From NCBI GenBank assembly GCA_018064405.1, contig JAGHVG010000019.1, positions 1 through 33,951 on the forward strand: a DNA stretch of 33,951 nucleotides, read 5' to 3'. This DNA is from Candidatus Enterousia scatequi. Its GTDB lineage: Bacteria > Pseudomonadota > Alphaproteobacteria > Rs-D84. The notes under the pieces are model-generated. The model made no database searches, was not told the DNA's origin, and saw only the letters and a program-made list of their open reading frames with translations. Numbering within the stretch: the stretch's first letter is position 1; each line of letters starts with the position of its first letter. Position numbers and translations under genes: made by a program. Positions 1 through 8,112 of the stretch are shown here, one piece after another.

Positions 1-771
1 ATTATTCTGTGGTTACTTGCCATGACGCTAAGTGCATCTTTTTGGCTAAATACACAGTTTGGTTTTAATATATTTGCTAGGGGACATTGGAAATACCTAT
101 CCATTACCCAGGCATCTGGGGCGGCAATAAATCCATGGTTTTATATATCAATTGCATTAATTATCGCAATCACTATTGGTGGGATGTATATGATTGTACA
201 GCTAAGGAATCATACAATCACACCCAAAATCAATGCGACACCCGTTGCGCCAACAGAACCCGCCCCTGTATCCAACCCCGAACGACCACACAGTCCGTAT
301 CAATCAAGCATATCTAGGCAGCCCCCCGTATTAGATATAAAAAACATTAAACCCAATGATATTGACACATCTGAAATAAAAAGCATATTTGAATCCAACG
401 GATATATTGTAAAGACCGCACCCTATGTCAATAGGGTCCAATTGGATTTGTTTGCCGTTGGCACAGGCGAAGTTTTATGGCTAGGGGCCCACAATATTTC
501 CACAAACAAAATGCAGGAAATTACCGACAAATTAAACAATGTGTTCAAGGATACACTGGAAGATATAGAAATCACAATAAACGCCTTTATTATTTCACCA
601 TCTGAATCTGTAAACACACCTAATAATATTTTAATATTTACCAGCATTAGTGATTTATCACAATACATGTCGGAACATCAAAATCCACCTGTTCCGGATG
701 ATGATGACGGCAATTTTGATGCATATTCTGAATATATGTCAACCGTTGCAGAATACATAGGAAGCGTATAA
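1..771 (+). CDS. Membrane protein of unknown function, 5' end cut by window
   Basis: The reading frame is already open at base 1, so the ATG at 22 is probably internal and the true start lies outside the window. About 256 residues are visible. Two hydrophobic segments are seen: one at the very N-terminal edge, running from the cut end through the SASFWL residues, and one around FYISIALIIAITIGGMYMIV. A Pro-rich linker follows, then a soluble C-terminal domain with a pattern like a restriction-endonuclease-like fold (SNGYIVKTAP, then QLDLFAVG, then EVLWLG). The E-x-K catalytic pair of PD-(D/E)xK nucleases is not visible, so any such fold would be inactive. The stop overlaps the next start by one base (TAATG), indicating translational coupling. 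No function is recognised. A secretion or conjugation accessory role is possible but unsupported. Confidence 0.7.
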   Translation: MILWLLAMTLSASFWLNTQFGFNIFARGHWKYLSITQASGAAINPWFYISIALIIAITIGGMYMIVQLRNHTITPKINATPVAPTEPAPVSNPERPHSPYQSSISRQPPVLDIKNIKPNDIDTSEIKSIFESNGYIVKTAPYVNRVQLDLFAVGTGEVLWLGAHNISTNKMQEITDKLNNVFKDTLEDIEITINAFIISPSESVNTPNNILIFTSISDLSQYMSEHQNPPVPDDDDGNFDAYSEYMSTVAEYIGSV

Positions 772-1280
772 TGGAAATGAATGAAACCGGCGCAATGCAA
801 AGATTATCAGAACTAGGCATGGAAGATATGCCCGTTATGGCATATACCCCACACACAACCAGGATTCCATCTGACTGGTTTATAAAATACAAGGGGTTAA
901 TTCACGAATTCGTATCAACATTGACAGATTCTGCCCAGGAAATTGCATTTATGAATTTATCACCCAATGAATTTATGGGATTACTTAGTGGTCAAAGCAT
1001 ACCACAAAATATATCTATACGTTTTCGGATTCCGCTAACGTGGGGTGGTGAACTGAACATTGATAATTTATTTATGTGTCGCACATTTCCGTATTCGCAT
1101 AATTTGGATAGGTTTATAATAGAACAGTCCGGAAATTCAAAAATATGGTTACCAAATCCAGCAAAGAAAATCTATGTTCCGACCAATTTAACTGGCGGTG
1201 GCACTGACGGTGGCAACGCCACAGATGACCGAATGGGACAAATTGCCACACAAATGGCAACTGCATCTAGGACAGAGTGA
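771..1280 (+). CDS. Hypothetical protein with degenerate HNH-like motif
   Basis: A 169-residue soluble protein translationally coupled to the gene before it. Its central part reads RIPLTWGGELNIDNLF, followed ten residues after IDNLF by an SHNLDR block. This recalls the bba-metal core of colicin-type HNH nucleases (H-H-x-x-P-x-x-x-G-G-E then D-N then H-x-x-x-H). By eye the paired histidines are replaced by Arg/Phe and the last His by Arg; only one His remains. If the resemblance is real, the protein is a non-catalytic relative; it may also be coincidence. The C-terminus is Gly/Thr/Asn-rich and looks disordered. The family is not recognised. The next gene looks like a SUKH-type protein, a family known for immunity to nuclease toxins, which makes the resemblance worth testing. 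Confidence 0.65.
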   Translation: MEMNETGAMQRLSELGMEDMPVMAYTPHTTRIPSDWFIKYKGLIHEFVSTLTDSAQEIAFMNLSPNEFMGLLSGQSIPQNISIRFRIPLTWGGELNIDNLFMCRTFPYSHNLDRFIIEQSGNSKIWLPNPAKKIYVPTNLTGGGTDGGNATDDRMGQIATQMATASRTE

Positions 1281-1286
1281 ACAAAC

Positions 1287-1715
1287 ATGACACGTGATGA
1301 ATTTATTTCTGCAATAAAAGCCAAAGGCGCATTAATCTGGGGACCCGCTAGTGTGCGTTCAATTGGATTTGCAAACACAAATTTGCAAATGCGTAAATGC
1401 GCAATGCTGCCCAGCTTTATGATTGACTTGTATGGGATAACGGCTGGAATAAACTTGGGTTCAGGATATATTTTTGGTCCATCTGAATTAACAAATAAAA
1501 ACAACTTTCCAATTCCAGATATTGTTCACGTTAACGAAGATGTGCGTAATATATCCAATGGTAAAACAATATTCGGGCGTAACGATTTATTCTGGTTTGC
1601 ATTTGATGCGTTTGGTACATGTTATATGCTGGACAACCTGACATTAAAACCATTACGCAAATATGATGATGTGTTTAAGGCATTATATGATTGTTTAATT
1701 GCTGGGAAATTTTAA
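1287..1715 (+). CDS. SUKH / SMI1-KNR4-like domain protein (probable)
   Basis: 142 residues with no signal peptide or membrane segment. The layout fits the SUKH superfamily: an N-terminal helix, an LPSFMIDLYG segment leading to GYIFGPSEL, then a C-terminal FWFAFDAFGTCYMLDN strand pair followed by a helix with YDDVFKAL. SUKH proteins are often immunity proteins for polymorphic nuclease toxins but also occur as general binding modules. The gene starts 6 bases after the preceding stop and ends 3 bases before the next start, so it belongs to the same four-gene run. The assignment rests on pattern only, without a profile search. Confidence 0.6.
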   Translation: MTRDEFISAIKAKGALIWGPASVRSIGFANTNLQMRKCAMLPSFMIDLYGITAGINLGSGYIFGPSELTNKNNFPIPDIVHVNEDVRNISNGKTIFGRNDLFWFAFDAFGTCYMLDNLTLKPLRKYDDVFKALYDCLIAGKF

Positions 1716-1718
1716 AAA

Positions 1719-1916
1719 ATGAAAAAAATATCTGTATCTTTATCAGGGCATCAAACCAGCATATGTCTGGAACCTGAATTCATTGATGAATTAAAAAAGA
1801 TCGCTATACGCACGAAATCCAACATTTCTGCAATCATACGTGACATAGATAACAACCGCGCACCAGATTCAAATTTATGCTCTGCAATACGTGTTTGGAT
1901 ATTACAGAACAAATAA
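1719..1916 (+). CDS. Ribbon-helix-helix domain protein (RHH_4 type)
   Basis: A 65-residue protein that is essentially one ribbon-helix-helix unit. A beta strand (KKISVSLSGHQTSICLEPEF) leads into helix 1 (FIDELKKIAIRT) and helix 2 (NISAIIRDID), and a short tail ends SAIRVWIL. This arrangement, including the H-x-T-S-x-x-L-E-P-E-F block and the terminal L-x-S-A-I-R, is characteristic of a small ribbon-helix-helix family common in Alphaproteobacteria. Such proteins normally dimerise and bind DNA; no target can be read here. It is the last gene of the run starting before base 1 and is followed by a hairpin terminator. Confidence 0.8.
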   Translation: MKKISVSLSGHQTSICLEPEFIDELKKIAIRTKSNISAIIRDIDNNRAPDSNLCSAIRVWILQNK

Positions 1917-1937
1917 AAAACCGCAAAAAAGCGGTCT
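1912..1937 (-). terminator. Bidirectional hairpin terminator between RHH gene and yebC
   Basis: ACCGC and GCGGT pair around a six-base A/T loop (stem about 1920-1935). On the minus strand the stem is followed by a run of T residues, so it is a good intrinsic terminator for yebC. On the plus strand the following tract (CTTTA) is weaker, but it may also end the upstream operon. Confidence 0.7.
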
Positions 1938-1956
1938 TTATGATTATATCGTAAGT

Positions 1957-2673
1957 TTATGCGGCGGCGGTAAAGACCTTTTGCACGTCATCATTATCGT
2001 CCAATGCATCAACTAATTTTTCAACCTTGGCATATGTTTCATCGTCTAAATCCATTGGCATATTTGGCAACCATGTAAGTTCTGCGCTATCAGGTTCACC
2101 CAATTTATCAGACAAATATTTTTGCACAGTGATAAAATCATCTGGTTTTGTGGTAATAATAAATCCTTCTTCTGATGTTTCAAGGTTATCTGCATTTGCA
2201 TCCATAATTATTTCCATCATTTCATCCTCAGTTTTACCAATTGATGCCGGATACATAATTTGACCTGCACGTGTGAACATAAATACGACCGAACCTTCTT
2301 CGCCCATATTGCCACCGTTTTTGGCAAATATATTACGAATTTCAGGAACCGTTCTGCGTGGGTTATCGGTTAATGCCTCTACAATTACAGGAACTGCGCC
2401 TGGGCCATAACCCTCATATCGCACAGACACATAACTTTCTGTATTTGCGCCCGCTGCCTTGTCAATTGCACGTTTAATATTATCATTTGGCATAGAATTC
2501 TTACGCGCCTGTAAAATCGCCAAACGCAATCTTGGGTTGTTTTCAGGATTTGGATCCCCCAACTTTGCCGACATTGTTATTTCACGTGCCAGTTTAGTAA
2601 ACAAACCACTGCGCGCTGCATCAACCAAGCCTTTTTTGTGTTGAATATTATGCCACTTGCTATGTCCACTCAT
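1957..2673 (-). CDS. yebC: YebC/PmpR/TACO1-family protein
   Basis: 238 residues, the normal length for the family. The N-terminal signature MSGHSKWHNIQHKK is diagnostic, followed by FTKLAREI, the NPRLRLAI block and the central YEGYGPGAVPVIVEALTDN motif. The family was long annotated as a transcriptional regulator; recent work on bacterial and mitochondrial members links it to translation of proline-rich stretches. The start is supported by an AAGG-type ribosome binding site a few bases upstream. It is transcribed divergently from ruvA, which is unusual only in orientation, since yebC is often the first gene of a ruvC-ruvA-ruvB cluster. ruvC and ruvB are not present in this window. Confidence 0.97.
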   Translation of the reverse strand: MSGHSKWHNIQHKKGLVDAARSGLFTKLAREITMSAKLGDPNPENNPRLRLAILQARKNSMPNDNIKRAIDKAAGANTESYVSVRYEGYGPGAVPVIVEALTDNPRRTVPEIRNIFAKNGGNMGEEGSVVFMFTRAGQIMYPASIGKTEDEMMEIIMDANADNLETSEEGFIITTKPDDFITVQKYLSDKLGEPDSAELTWLPNMPMDLDDETYAKVEKLVDALDDNDDVQKVFTAAA

Positions 2674-2675
2674 AT

Positions 2676-2704
2676 TTGACCTTTTTATTTAATTATTGTA
2701 AAAT
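2676..2704 (+). promoter_or_regulatory. Putative promoter of ruvA-mnmE
   Basis: TTGACC (2676-2681), a 17-base spacer and TAAAAT (2699-2704). The inferred start site lies just upstream of an AAAGGA ribosome binding site that precedes the ruvA ATG. The -10 box overlaps that of the divergent yebC promoter by two bases. Confidence 0.55.
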
Positions 2705-2723
2705 CACCCTAAAAGGATAACAA
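2695..2723 (-). promoter_or_regulatory. Putative promoter of yebC
   Basis: On the minus strand, a -35-like TTGTTA (2718-2723) is separated by 17 bases from a -10-like TACAAT (2695-2700). It overlaps the opposing ruvA promoter, so the two transcription units may interfere with each other. Confidence 0.5.
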
Positions 2724-3299
2724 ATGATTGGCAAATTGCAAGGGCAAGTTGACTATATTGGCGATGGATTTGTAATTTTAATGGCGGGGCCCGTCGGGTA
2801 CAAGGTTTATACCCCTGAAATCCTGTCGTTAAAGGCAACAGTCGCCCTATGGATAGAAACGATAGTCCGTGAAGATTCCATCCGCCTGTTTGGGTTCAGC
2901 AGCATATCCGCCCAAAACCTGTTTAATCAATTAACGTCTGTATCTGGCGTCGGCCCTAAGGTTGCATTGTCCATAATGTCCGCAATCAAAACCGATACGT
3001 TAATGTCTGCGATTGCAACAGGGGACGCAAAAACGATTGCAACGGCACCAGGGGTCGGCAAAAAAATGGCCGAAAAAATAATTGTTGAGTTAAAGAATAA
3101 AATGGGTGGCGCATCATTTGACTTTGCTGAATCTGGAACATCTGGCGCCCTGCCCGATTTGTTGGCGGCATTAGAGGCACTGGGCTATCGCAGAATGGAT
3201 ATTATTGATATGGCACAAAAAATAGTATCTGAAAACCCAGATAGCGATGTATCCAAACTGGTCCCAATCGCGTTAAAACAAATAAGTTCAGGGAAATAA
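2724..3299 (+). CDS. ruvA: Holliday junction branch migration protein RuvA
   Basis: 191 residues, usual family length. RuvA binds four-way DNA junctions as a tetramer and loads the RuvB motor. Residues 1-63 form the OB fold (MIGKLQGQVDYIGDGFVILM, ETIVREDSIRLFGF). Two helix-hairpin-helix motifs follow (SVSGVGPKVALSIMS and APGVGKKMAEKIIVELKNKM), then a flexible linker and the C-terminal three-helix domain that contacts RuvB (ALEALGYRRMD). An AAAGGA ribosome binding site supports the start. It lies 4 bases before mnmE and is probably co-transcribed with it. Confidence 0.97.
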   Translation: MIGKLQGQVDYIGDGFVILMAGPVGYKVYTPEILSLKATVALWIETIVREDSIRLFGFSSISAQNLFNQLTSVSGVGPKVALSIMSAIKTDTLMSAIATGDAKTIATAPGVGKKMAEKIIVELKNKMGGASFDFAESGTSGALPDLLAALEALGYRRMDIIDMAQKIVSENPDSDVSKLVPIALKQISSGK

Positions 3300-3303
3300 C
3301 ATA

Positions 3304-4599
3304 ATGAATAATGATACAATCTTTGCATTATCCAGTGGATTTGGTAAATCTGGTGTTGCGATAATACGCATCAGTGGCGATGACCTGATGGATATGTTCG
3401 GCACATTACTTGGCAAATCAGAATTTACACCACGTCATGCATATTATTGCAATCTGCATGATAAGAATGGCGAATTATTAGATCAGTGTATTATTGTATA
3501 TTTCAAAGCTCCGCAATCTTTTACCGGTCAAGACGTGATAGAGGTTTATTCCCATGGTGCGCCTGCTGTTATAAACGCAATATTTGAATATTTAAAAACA
3601 TTTGGCGCCCGCATGGCGTCGCGTGGCGAATTTTCCAGACGCGCATTTTATAACAACAAAATGGATTTAACTGACATTGATGGATTGGCGGCATTGTTGG
3701 ATGCGACAACCGAAGCGCAGCGTAAATCCGCATTAAGATCTATGTTGGGTGGCGACAGTAAAATTTACACTACGTGGCGAACAAAAATGATTGAAATTGC
3801 TGCATATAGCGCGGCGATACTTGATTACGATTCTGATGATTTGCCAAAAAATATTGGCGATAAAATAACATCAGAGACAACAAAACTGTACGATGAAATT
3901 TCCGCCGCCCTGTCACGTTATAAAACAAATCGTACAATCCGCAGTGGATTTAATATTGCCCTTGTTGGCGAAACAAATGTTGGGAAATCATCAATATTTA
4001 ATCGTTTGGTTGGATCAAATCGTGCAATCGTATCAAACACACCAGGAACAACACGTGATGTTGTATCTGCACAATTGGACATTGATGGATATCTGGTAAA
4101 TTTATCTGATACGGCAGGCCTGCGGGATACGAACGACGAAATTGAAAAAATCGGAATTGAACGCACCCAGGACGAAATACAAAACGCAAATTTAGTTTTA
4201 CATATTGAATCTGACGATACAAAATATAAACCTGCAACAAACGAGATATTGGTTACAAACAAATCAGATTTATTAAAATCAAAAACGAACAAAAATACAA
4301 TTTATGTATCCGCCAAAACTAATGATGGTATTGATACACTGATGTCCGCTATACGCAGTAAAATTCATAAATTATTGGATGGCACCGAATCAGATTTAGT
4401 CCTAAATGCACGTACATACGAATTATTATCAGAATGTCAAAACGAACTGCACAAAGCCCTGACCAAGTCAAATAGTAATTATGATATTTTTTCAGAACAC
4501 ATTCGTCGCGCATCCGATGCAATTGGCAAAATCCTCGGGACAATCAACGCAAACGATGTAATGGATGCGACATTTTCGCAGTTATGTTTAGGGAAATAA
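3304..4599 (+). CDS. mnmE: tRNA modification GTPase MnmE (TrmE)
   Basis: 431 residues. With MnmG it installs the carboxymethylaminomethyl group on U34 of certain tRNAs. The N-terminal folate-binding domain has DTIFALSSGFGKSGVAIIRISG and the FTGQDVIEVYSHG block. The G domain has the P-loop GETNVGKSS, switch SNTPGTTRD, DTAGLR and TNKSD. The C-terminus ends in LCLGK, matching the family's C-x-G-K tail with its functional cysteine. It follows ruvA after 4 bases and converges with a small membrane-protein gene 5 bases downstream. No hairpin is visible between the two convergent genes. Confidence 0.97.
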   Translation: MNNDTIFALSSGFGKSGVAIIRISGDDLMDMFGTLLGKSEFTPRHAYYCNLHDKNGELLDQCIIVYFKAPQSFTGQDVIEVYSHGAPAVINAIFEYLKTFGARMASRGEFSRRAFYNNKMDLTDIDGLAALLDATTEAQRKSALRSMLGGDSKIYTTWRTKMIEIAAYSAAILDYDSDDLPKNIGDKITSETTKLYDEISAALSRYKTNRTIRSGFNIALVGETNVGKSSIFNRLVGSNRAIVSNTPGTTRDVVSAQLDIDGYLVNLSDTAGLRDTNDEIEKIGIERTQDEIQNANLVLHIESDDTKYKPATNEILVTNKSDLLKSKTNKNTIYVSAKTNDGIDTLMSAIRSKIHKLLDGTESDLVLNARTYELLSECQNELHKALTKSNSNYDIFSEHIRRASDAIGKILGTINANDVMDATFSQLCLGK

Positions 4600-4604
4600 A
4601 CAAT

Positions 4605-4865
4605 CTATTTTTTATTTTTATTAACTAATTTATTCCACAATTTACTTGGATGATGTTTATATTGATATACTGTTATCATCATCATTGTTGCGCCCAAAAC
4701 CAACCATATTGTTTCTAGTGTCCATATTTTCCACAACGGCAAAACAGATTCAGATTCTCCGCCTGGCATATAAAAACTAATATATTCAGCCCCAGCAAAT
4801 GCAAGCGACCAAACAATCCACCACAACAGCGTATACCAGGTATATTTATCTATATTTGCTTTCAT
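4605..4865 (-). CDS. Small two-TM membrane protein, unknown
   Basis: 86 residues with two hydrophobic segments (about residues 10-32, rich in Trp and Leu, and about 50-68, IWLVLGATMMMITVYQY), then a short basic tail. An AGGT ribosome binding site lies about 7 bases before the ATG. It follows the second acyl-ligase gene by 8 bases and is the last gene of that operon. No family is recognised. A role as a membrane partner of the ligases is conceivable from position only. Confidence 0.65.
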   Translation of the reverse strand: MKANIDKYTWYTLLWWIVWSLAFAGAEYISFYMPGGESESVLPLWKIWTLETIWLVLGATMMMITVYQYKHHPSKLWNKLVNKNKK

Positions 4866-4873
4866 TGTTTTAC

Positions 4874-6454
4874 CTATTCGTGTTTATCTGGATATTTACC
4901 ATCAATTAAATTTTGACGAACCACATGATGCTTAACCTTTTGCGTACTGGTCACCGGCAAATCATCCGTTGTCATTGCAAAATGTGTTACCCATTTATAA
5001 GGTGCGATTTTAACATTTTGTTTGGTAATTGCTATGGACAACTTATCAATAGTCATATCTTGTTCCACACTAAACACTGCGTATACAACGGTTTTATTGT
5101 TTATTTTGTGTTCAAAAACCGCGACATTTTTTACACCCGGAATTTCTGCATACAACGCTTCTAATTCATCAGGATAAACGTTTTTACCGCTATCTAAAAC
5201 GATGACTAATTTTTTACGTCCTGCGAAATGATATTCACCATTTTTATCAATAAACACCATATCGCCCGTATTAAAGAAACCCCTTTCGTCAAACAATTCA
5301 GCATTTGCATCAGCGTTATCTTTATAACCACCAAATATCTGATGGCCACGCACCCATAAAACGCCAATACCATTTTCATCCTTGTCACGAATTTCACATT
5401 CATTACATCCGATTGGCGCACCAAACGCAAATGGCACACGTTTTTTTACAGGTCTGGAACAACACACTGGTCCCACCGTTTCGGTCATACCATAACCCTG
5501 AACGAATGTCAGACCTAAATTTTCATAGAAACGTTCTACTTCTGGCTTGGTCGCTGCACCACCTGCAATTAACAACGATGCGCGCCCACCGAACACATCT
5601 AAAATTGGTTGCTGGACTTTCTTAACAAACTTTGCCAGCCCTATTTTCTTTAACCATTTTTGATTACGCATAACGAACGATACAATCCACCATTTTTTTT
5701 GCGCCTTGATATTATCAATAATTTTATTACGGAATATTTCCCACAACCGCGGCACCGCGGGTATAGTATGTGGACGATATTGTTGAAAATCCTGCATAAT
5801 TGCCTTGGGGTTAACAGATGGCTGCAACAAAACCCCTAAACCATAATGCAATGGGGCCAACACACCGGTTGCAAAACCGAACACATGATACAATGGCAAG
5901 AATCCATACATTATAGTATTTGGTTTTATCCATTCATTAAAATCTTCATATGCGTTTGCACCTTCTATTAAATTAAAGTGCGTTAACGGCACAACCTTTG
6001 GTGCACCGGTTGACCCAGACGTAAACGATAATATAGCAACATCATTCGCCTCTAGCGGATATGAATCTAAATCGTTATCAATATCCTTGGCCTTAGATTC
6101 AATATCAATAAACTTAAAATCTTTTGCATCATAAAAGAAAGATTTCTGGGCACATACAAATTTACACCCAACAATCTTAGTCATATTATCATATTCAAAC
6201 GGTGTTAAATTAGTATCCAACATCAACACTGTTCCGCCCAAATACCATATTGCAAATATTGTTGAAATAAATTCAGGAATATTATGTGATAACACACCAA
6301 CCACATCCCCGGCAGCAATTCCTGATTTATGTAAAAACGTTGCGCGCGCACGAATCACATCAACAAATTGCGCAAACGTAACATTTTCACGAACAAGAAA
6401 CAACGTATCTGGATACTGCGATACTGTTTGTTCAAAAAATTGATACATATTCAT
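4874..6454 (-). CDS. AMP-forming acyl-CoA/acid ligase, paralogue 2
   Basis: 526 residues, ANL superfamily of adenylating enzymes. The ATP-binding loop TSGSTGAPKVVPLTH, the GYGMTETVGP motif, the FFNTGD motif, the hinge FAGRKK and a C-terminal lysine block (TSTQKVKHH) are all present, so it should be active. Such enzymes activate a carboxylic acid, typically a fatty acid, as acyl-AMP and pass it to CoA or a carrier protein; the substrate cannot be read from sequence. No signal peptide or TM segment is evident. It is the same length as, and highly similar to, the gene immediately upstream, indicating a tandem duplication. The 11-base spacing implies one operon. Confidence 0.88.
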   Translation of the reverse strand: MNMYQFFEQTVSQYPDTLFLVRENVTFAQFVDVIRARATFLHKSGIAAGDVVGVLSHNIPEFISTIFAIWYLGGTVLMLDTNLTPFEYDNMTKIVGCKFVCAQKSFFYDAKDFKFIDIESKAKDIDNDLDSYPLEANDVAILSFTSGSTGAPKVVPLTHFNLIEGANAYEDFNEWIKPNTIMYGFLPLYHVFGFATGVLAPLHYGLGVLLQPSVNPKAIMQDFQQYRPHTIPAVPRLWEIFRNKIIDNIKAQKKWWIVSFVMRNQKWLKKIGLAKFVKKVQQPILDVFGGRASLLIAGGAATKPEVERFYENLGLTFVQGYGMTETVGPVCCSRPVKKRVPFAFGAPIGCNECEIRDKDENGIGVLWVRGHQIFGGYKDNADANAELFDERGFFNTGDMVFIDKNGEYHFAGRKKLVIVLDSGKNVYPDELEALYAEIPGVKNVAVFEHKINNKTVVYAVFSVEQDMTIDKLSIAITKQNVKIAPYKWVTHFAMTTDDLPVTSTQKVKHHVVRQNLIDGKYPDKHE

Positions 6455-6465
6455 TGTTTACGTCC

Positions 6466-8046
6466 TTATTCCTTTCTTATCGGGTATTTTCCATCTATTA
6501 AATTCTGACGTACCAAATGATGCTTTACTTTTTGTGTACTTGTCATAGGTAAATCATCCGTTGTCATTGCAAAATGCGTCACCCATTTATACGATGCAAC
6601 ACGTTTATTAGCATTCGCCACCGCATCTGCCAACGCGTCCAATGTCATATTCTTATCAACACTAAATACCGCATACGTAACCGTCTTATCGTTAACTTTG
6701 TGTTCAAAAACCGCAACATTTTTAACACCATCAATTTCCATAAACAGGGCTTCCAATTCATCTGGATAAACATTTTTACCACTATCTAAAACAATAACCT
6801 GTTTTTTGCGTCCCGCAAAATGCAGTTCACCGTTTTTATCCATATACACCATATCACCAGTATTAAAGAAACCCTTGTCATCAAAAACTTCTTTGTTAAC
6901 CGCATCGTTATTCAGATATCCACCAAACACCTGGTGACCACGCAACCACAAAACGCCAATACCGTTTTCATCCTTGTCACGAATTTCACACTCATTATTC
7001 GTCGTTGGTCCCCCACACGAAAACGCCATACGTTTTTTCCCAGGTTTTGATATACAAATCGGGCCAACCGTTTCTGTCAAGCCATAACCCTGAATAAACG
7101 CCAACCCCAACGATTCATAAAATTTTTCTACTTCTGGTTTGGTTGCTGCACCACCTGCAATCAACAAGCGCGCACGTCCACCAAATAAATTTAAAATTGG
7201 TTCTTGGATTTTACGCGTAACAAAATCTAAACCCATGCTGGTAAGCGTGCTTTGATTACGCAAAATAAATGATATTATACGCCACTTTTTCTGCTGAGTC
7301 AGCGTTGATATAATTTTATTACGGAACATTTCCCACAAACGCGGCACCGCAGGAATAACATGTGGCCTAAACTTTTTAAAATCATCCATAATATATTTTG
7401 GATTAACCGTTGGTTGCAAAACAATGCCGCCACCAAAATGCACCGTTGCCAAAATTCCAATTGCAAAACCAAATATATGATATAGCGGCAAGAAACCATA
7501 CATGACATCACCCGCCGAAAAATATTCTGCCATATCTTCCAATGAATTTGCACACTCTACCAAATTATAGTGCGTCAATGGCACAACCTTTGGATTACCG
7601 GTTGATCCCGATGTAAACGACATAGATGCAACATCGCAATCCTTTAACGGATATGGATATAGATCTGGGTTTATATCACCATCTGGGGCGGTTATATCTA
7701 AAAACTTAAACTGCTTAGTGTCATAGAAAAACGAAGGTTCCGCACACACGAATTTACAACCTGCCACCTTGGTCATATTATCGTATTCAAACGGTGTTAA
7801 ATTGGTATCCAACATTAATACTGTTGCACCCAAATACCATATTGCAAACAACGTCAACGGAAATTGCGGAATATTATGTGCCAATACACCGATAACATCA
7901 CCATGACCTATGCCAAATTTAGCCAATGTTGCCGCACGTGCACGAACATCGTGCATAAATGTCGCATATGTAACATTTTCACGAACCAGAAATAAATTCT
8001 CTGGCCACTGGGCAACTGCCATTTCCAACATATTGTTCATATTCAT
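6466..8046 (-). CDS. AMP-forming acyl-CoA/acid ligase, paralogue 1
   Basis: 526 residues and all core adenylation motifs: TSGSTGNPKVVPLTH, GYGLTETVGP, FFNTGD, FAGRKKQVIVLDSGKN and the C-terminal TSTQKVKHH lysine. It is the first gene of a three-gene minus-strand operon, preceded by a good AAGGA ribosome binding site and a promoter at 8084-8111. It aligns without length change to the downstream copy. Differences concentrate in the N-terminal part and in the linker after the FGGRA block, while active-site stretches are almost identical. The two copies may have diverged in acyl-chain preference or regulation; this is inference. Confidence 0.88.
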   Translation of the reverse strand: MNMNNMLEMAVAQWPENLFLVRENVTYATFMHDVRARAATLAKFGIGHGDVIGVLAHNIPQFPLTLFAIWYLGATVLMLDTNLTPFEYDNMTKVAGCKFVCAEPSFFYDTKQFKFLDITAPDGDINPDLYPYPLKDCDVASMSFTSGSTGNPKVVPLTHYNLVECANSLEDMAEYFSAGDVMYGFLPLYHIFGFAIGILATVHFGGGIVLQPTVNPKYIMDDFKKFRPHVIPAVPRLWEMFRNKIISTLTQQKKWRIISFILRNQSTLTSMGLDFVTRKIQEPILNLFGGRARLLIAGGAATKPEVEKFYESLGLAFIQGYGLTETVGPICISKPGKKRMAFSCGGPTTNNECEIRDKDENGIGVLWLRGHQVFGGYLNNDAVNKEVFDDKGFFNTGDMVYMDKNGELHFAGRKKQVIVLDSGKNVYPDELEALFMEIDGVKNVAVFEHKVNDKTVTYAVFSVDKNMTLDALADAVANANKRVASYKWVTHFAMTTDDLPMTSTQKVKHHLVRQNLIDGKYPIRKE

Positions 8047-8083
8047 GTCAAAATCCTTGTTGTTTTTCTGTTAAGTACAGAGT

Positions 8084-8111
8084 ATTATACTATCAAGAAA
8101 AAAGATTGCAA
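8084..8111 (-). promoter_or_regulatory. Putative promoter of the acyl-ligase operon
   Basis: On the minus strand TTGCAA (8106-8111) lies 16 bases from a consensus TATAAT (8084-8089). On the plus strand a TATACT (8086-8091) overlaps it and may serve the divergent exonuclease gene, but no convincing plus-strand -35 box is seen. Confidence 0.55.
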
Positions 8112-8112
8112 A

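Noticed and set aside
771..1715. Calling the left-end genes an active HNH toxin with its immunity protein
   Set aside because: The HNH-like segment lacks the catalytic and most metal-binding histidines, and the gene before it continues beyond the window. Kept only as a hypothesis.
3090..3110. Second T-box-like GGGTGG string in ruvA, and another in mnmE near 3749
   Set aside because: Both lie inside coding sequence and lack the ACC-GCG continuation and any antiterminator pairing.
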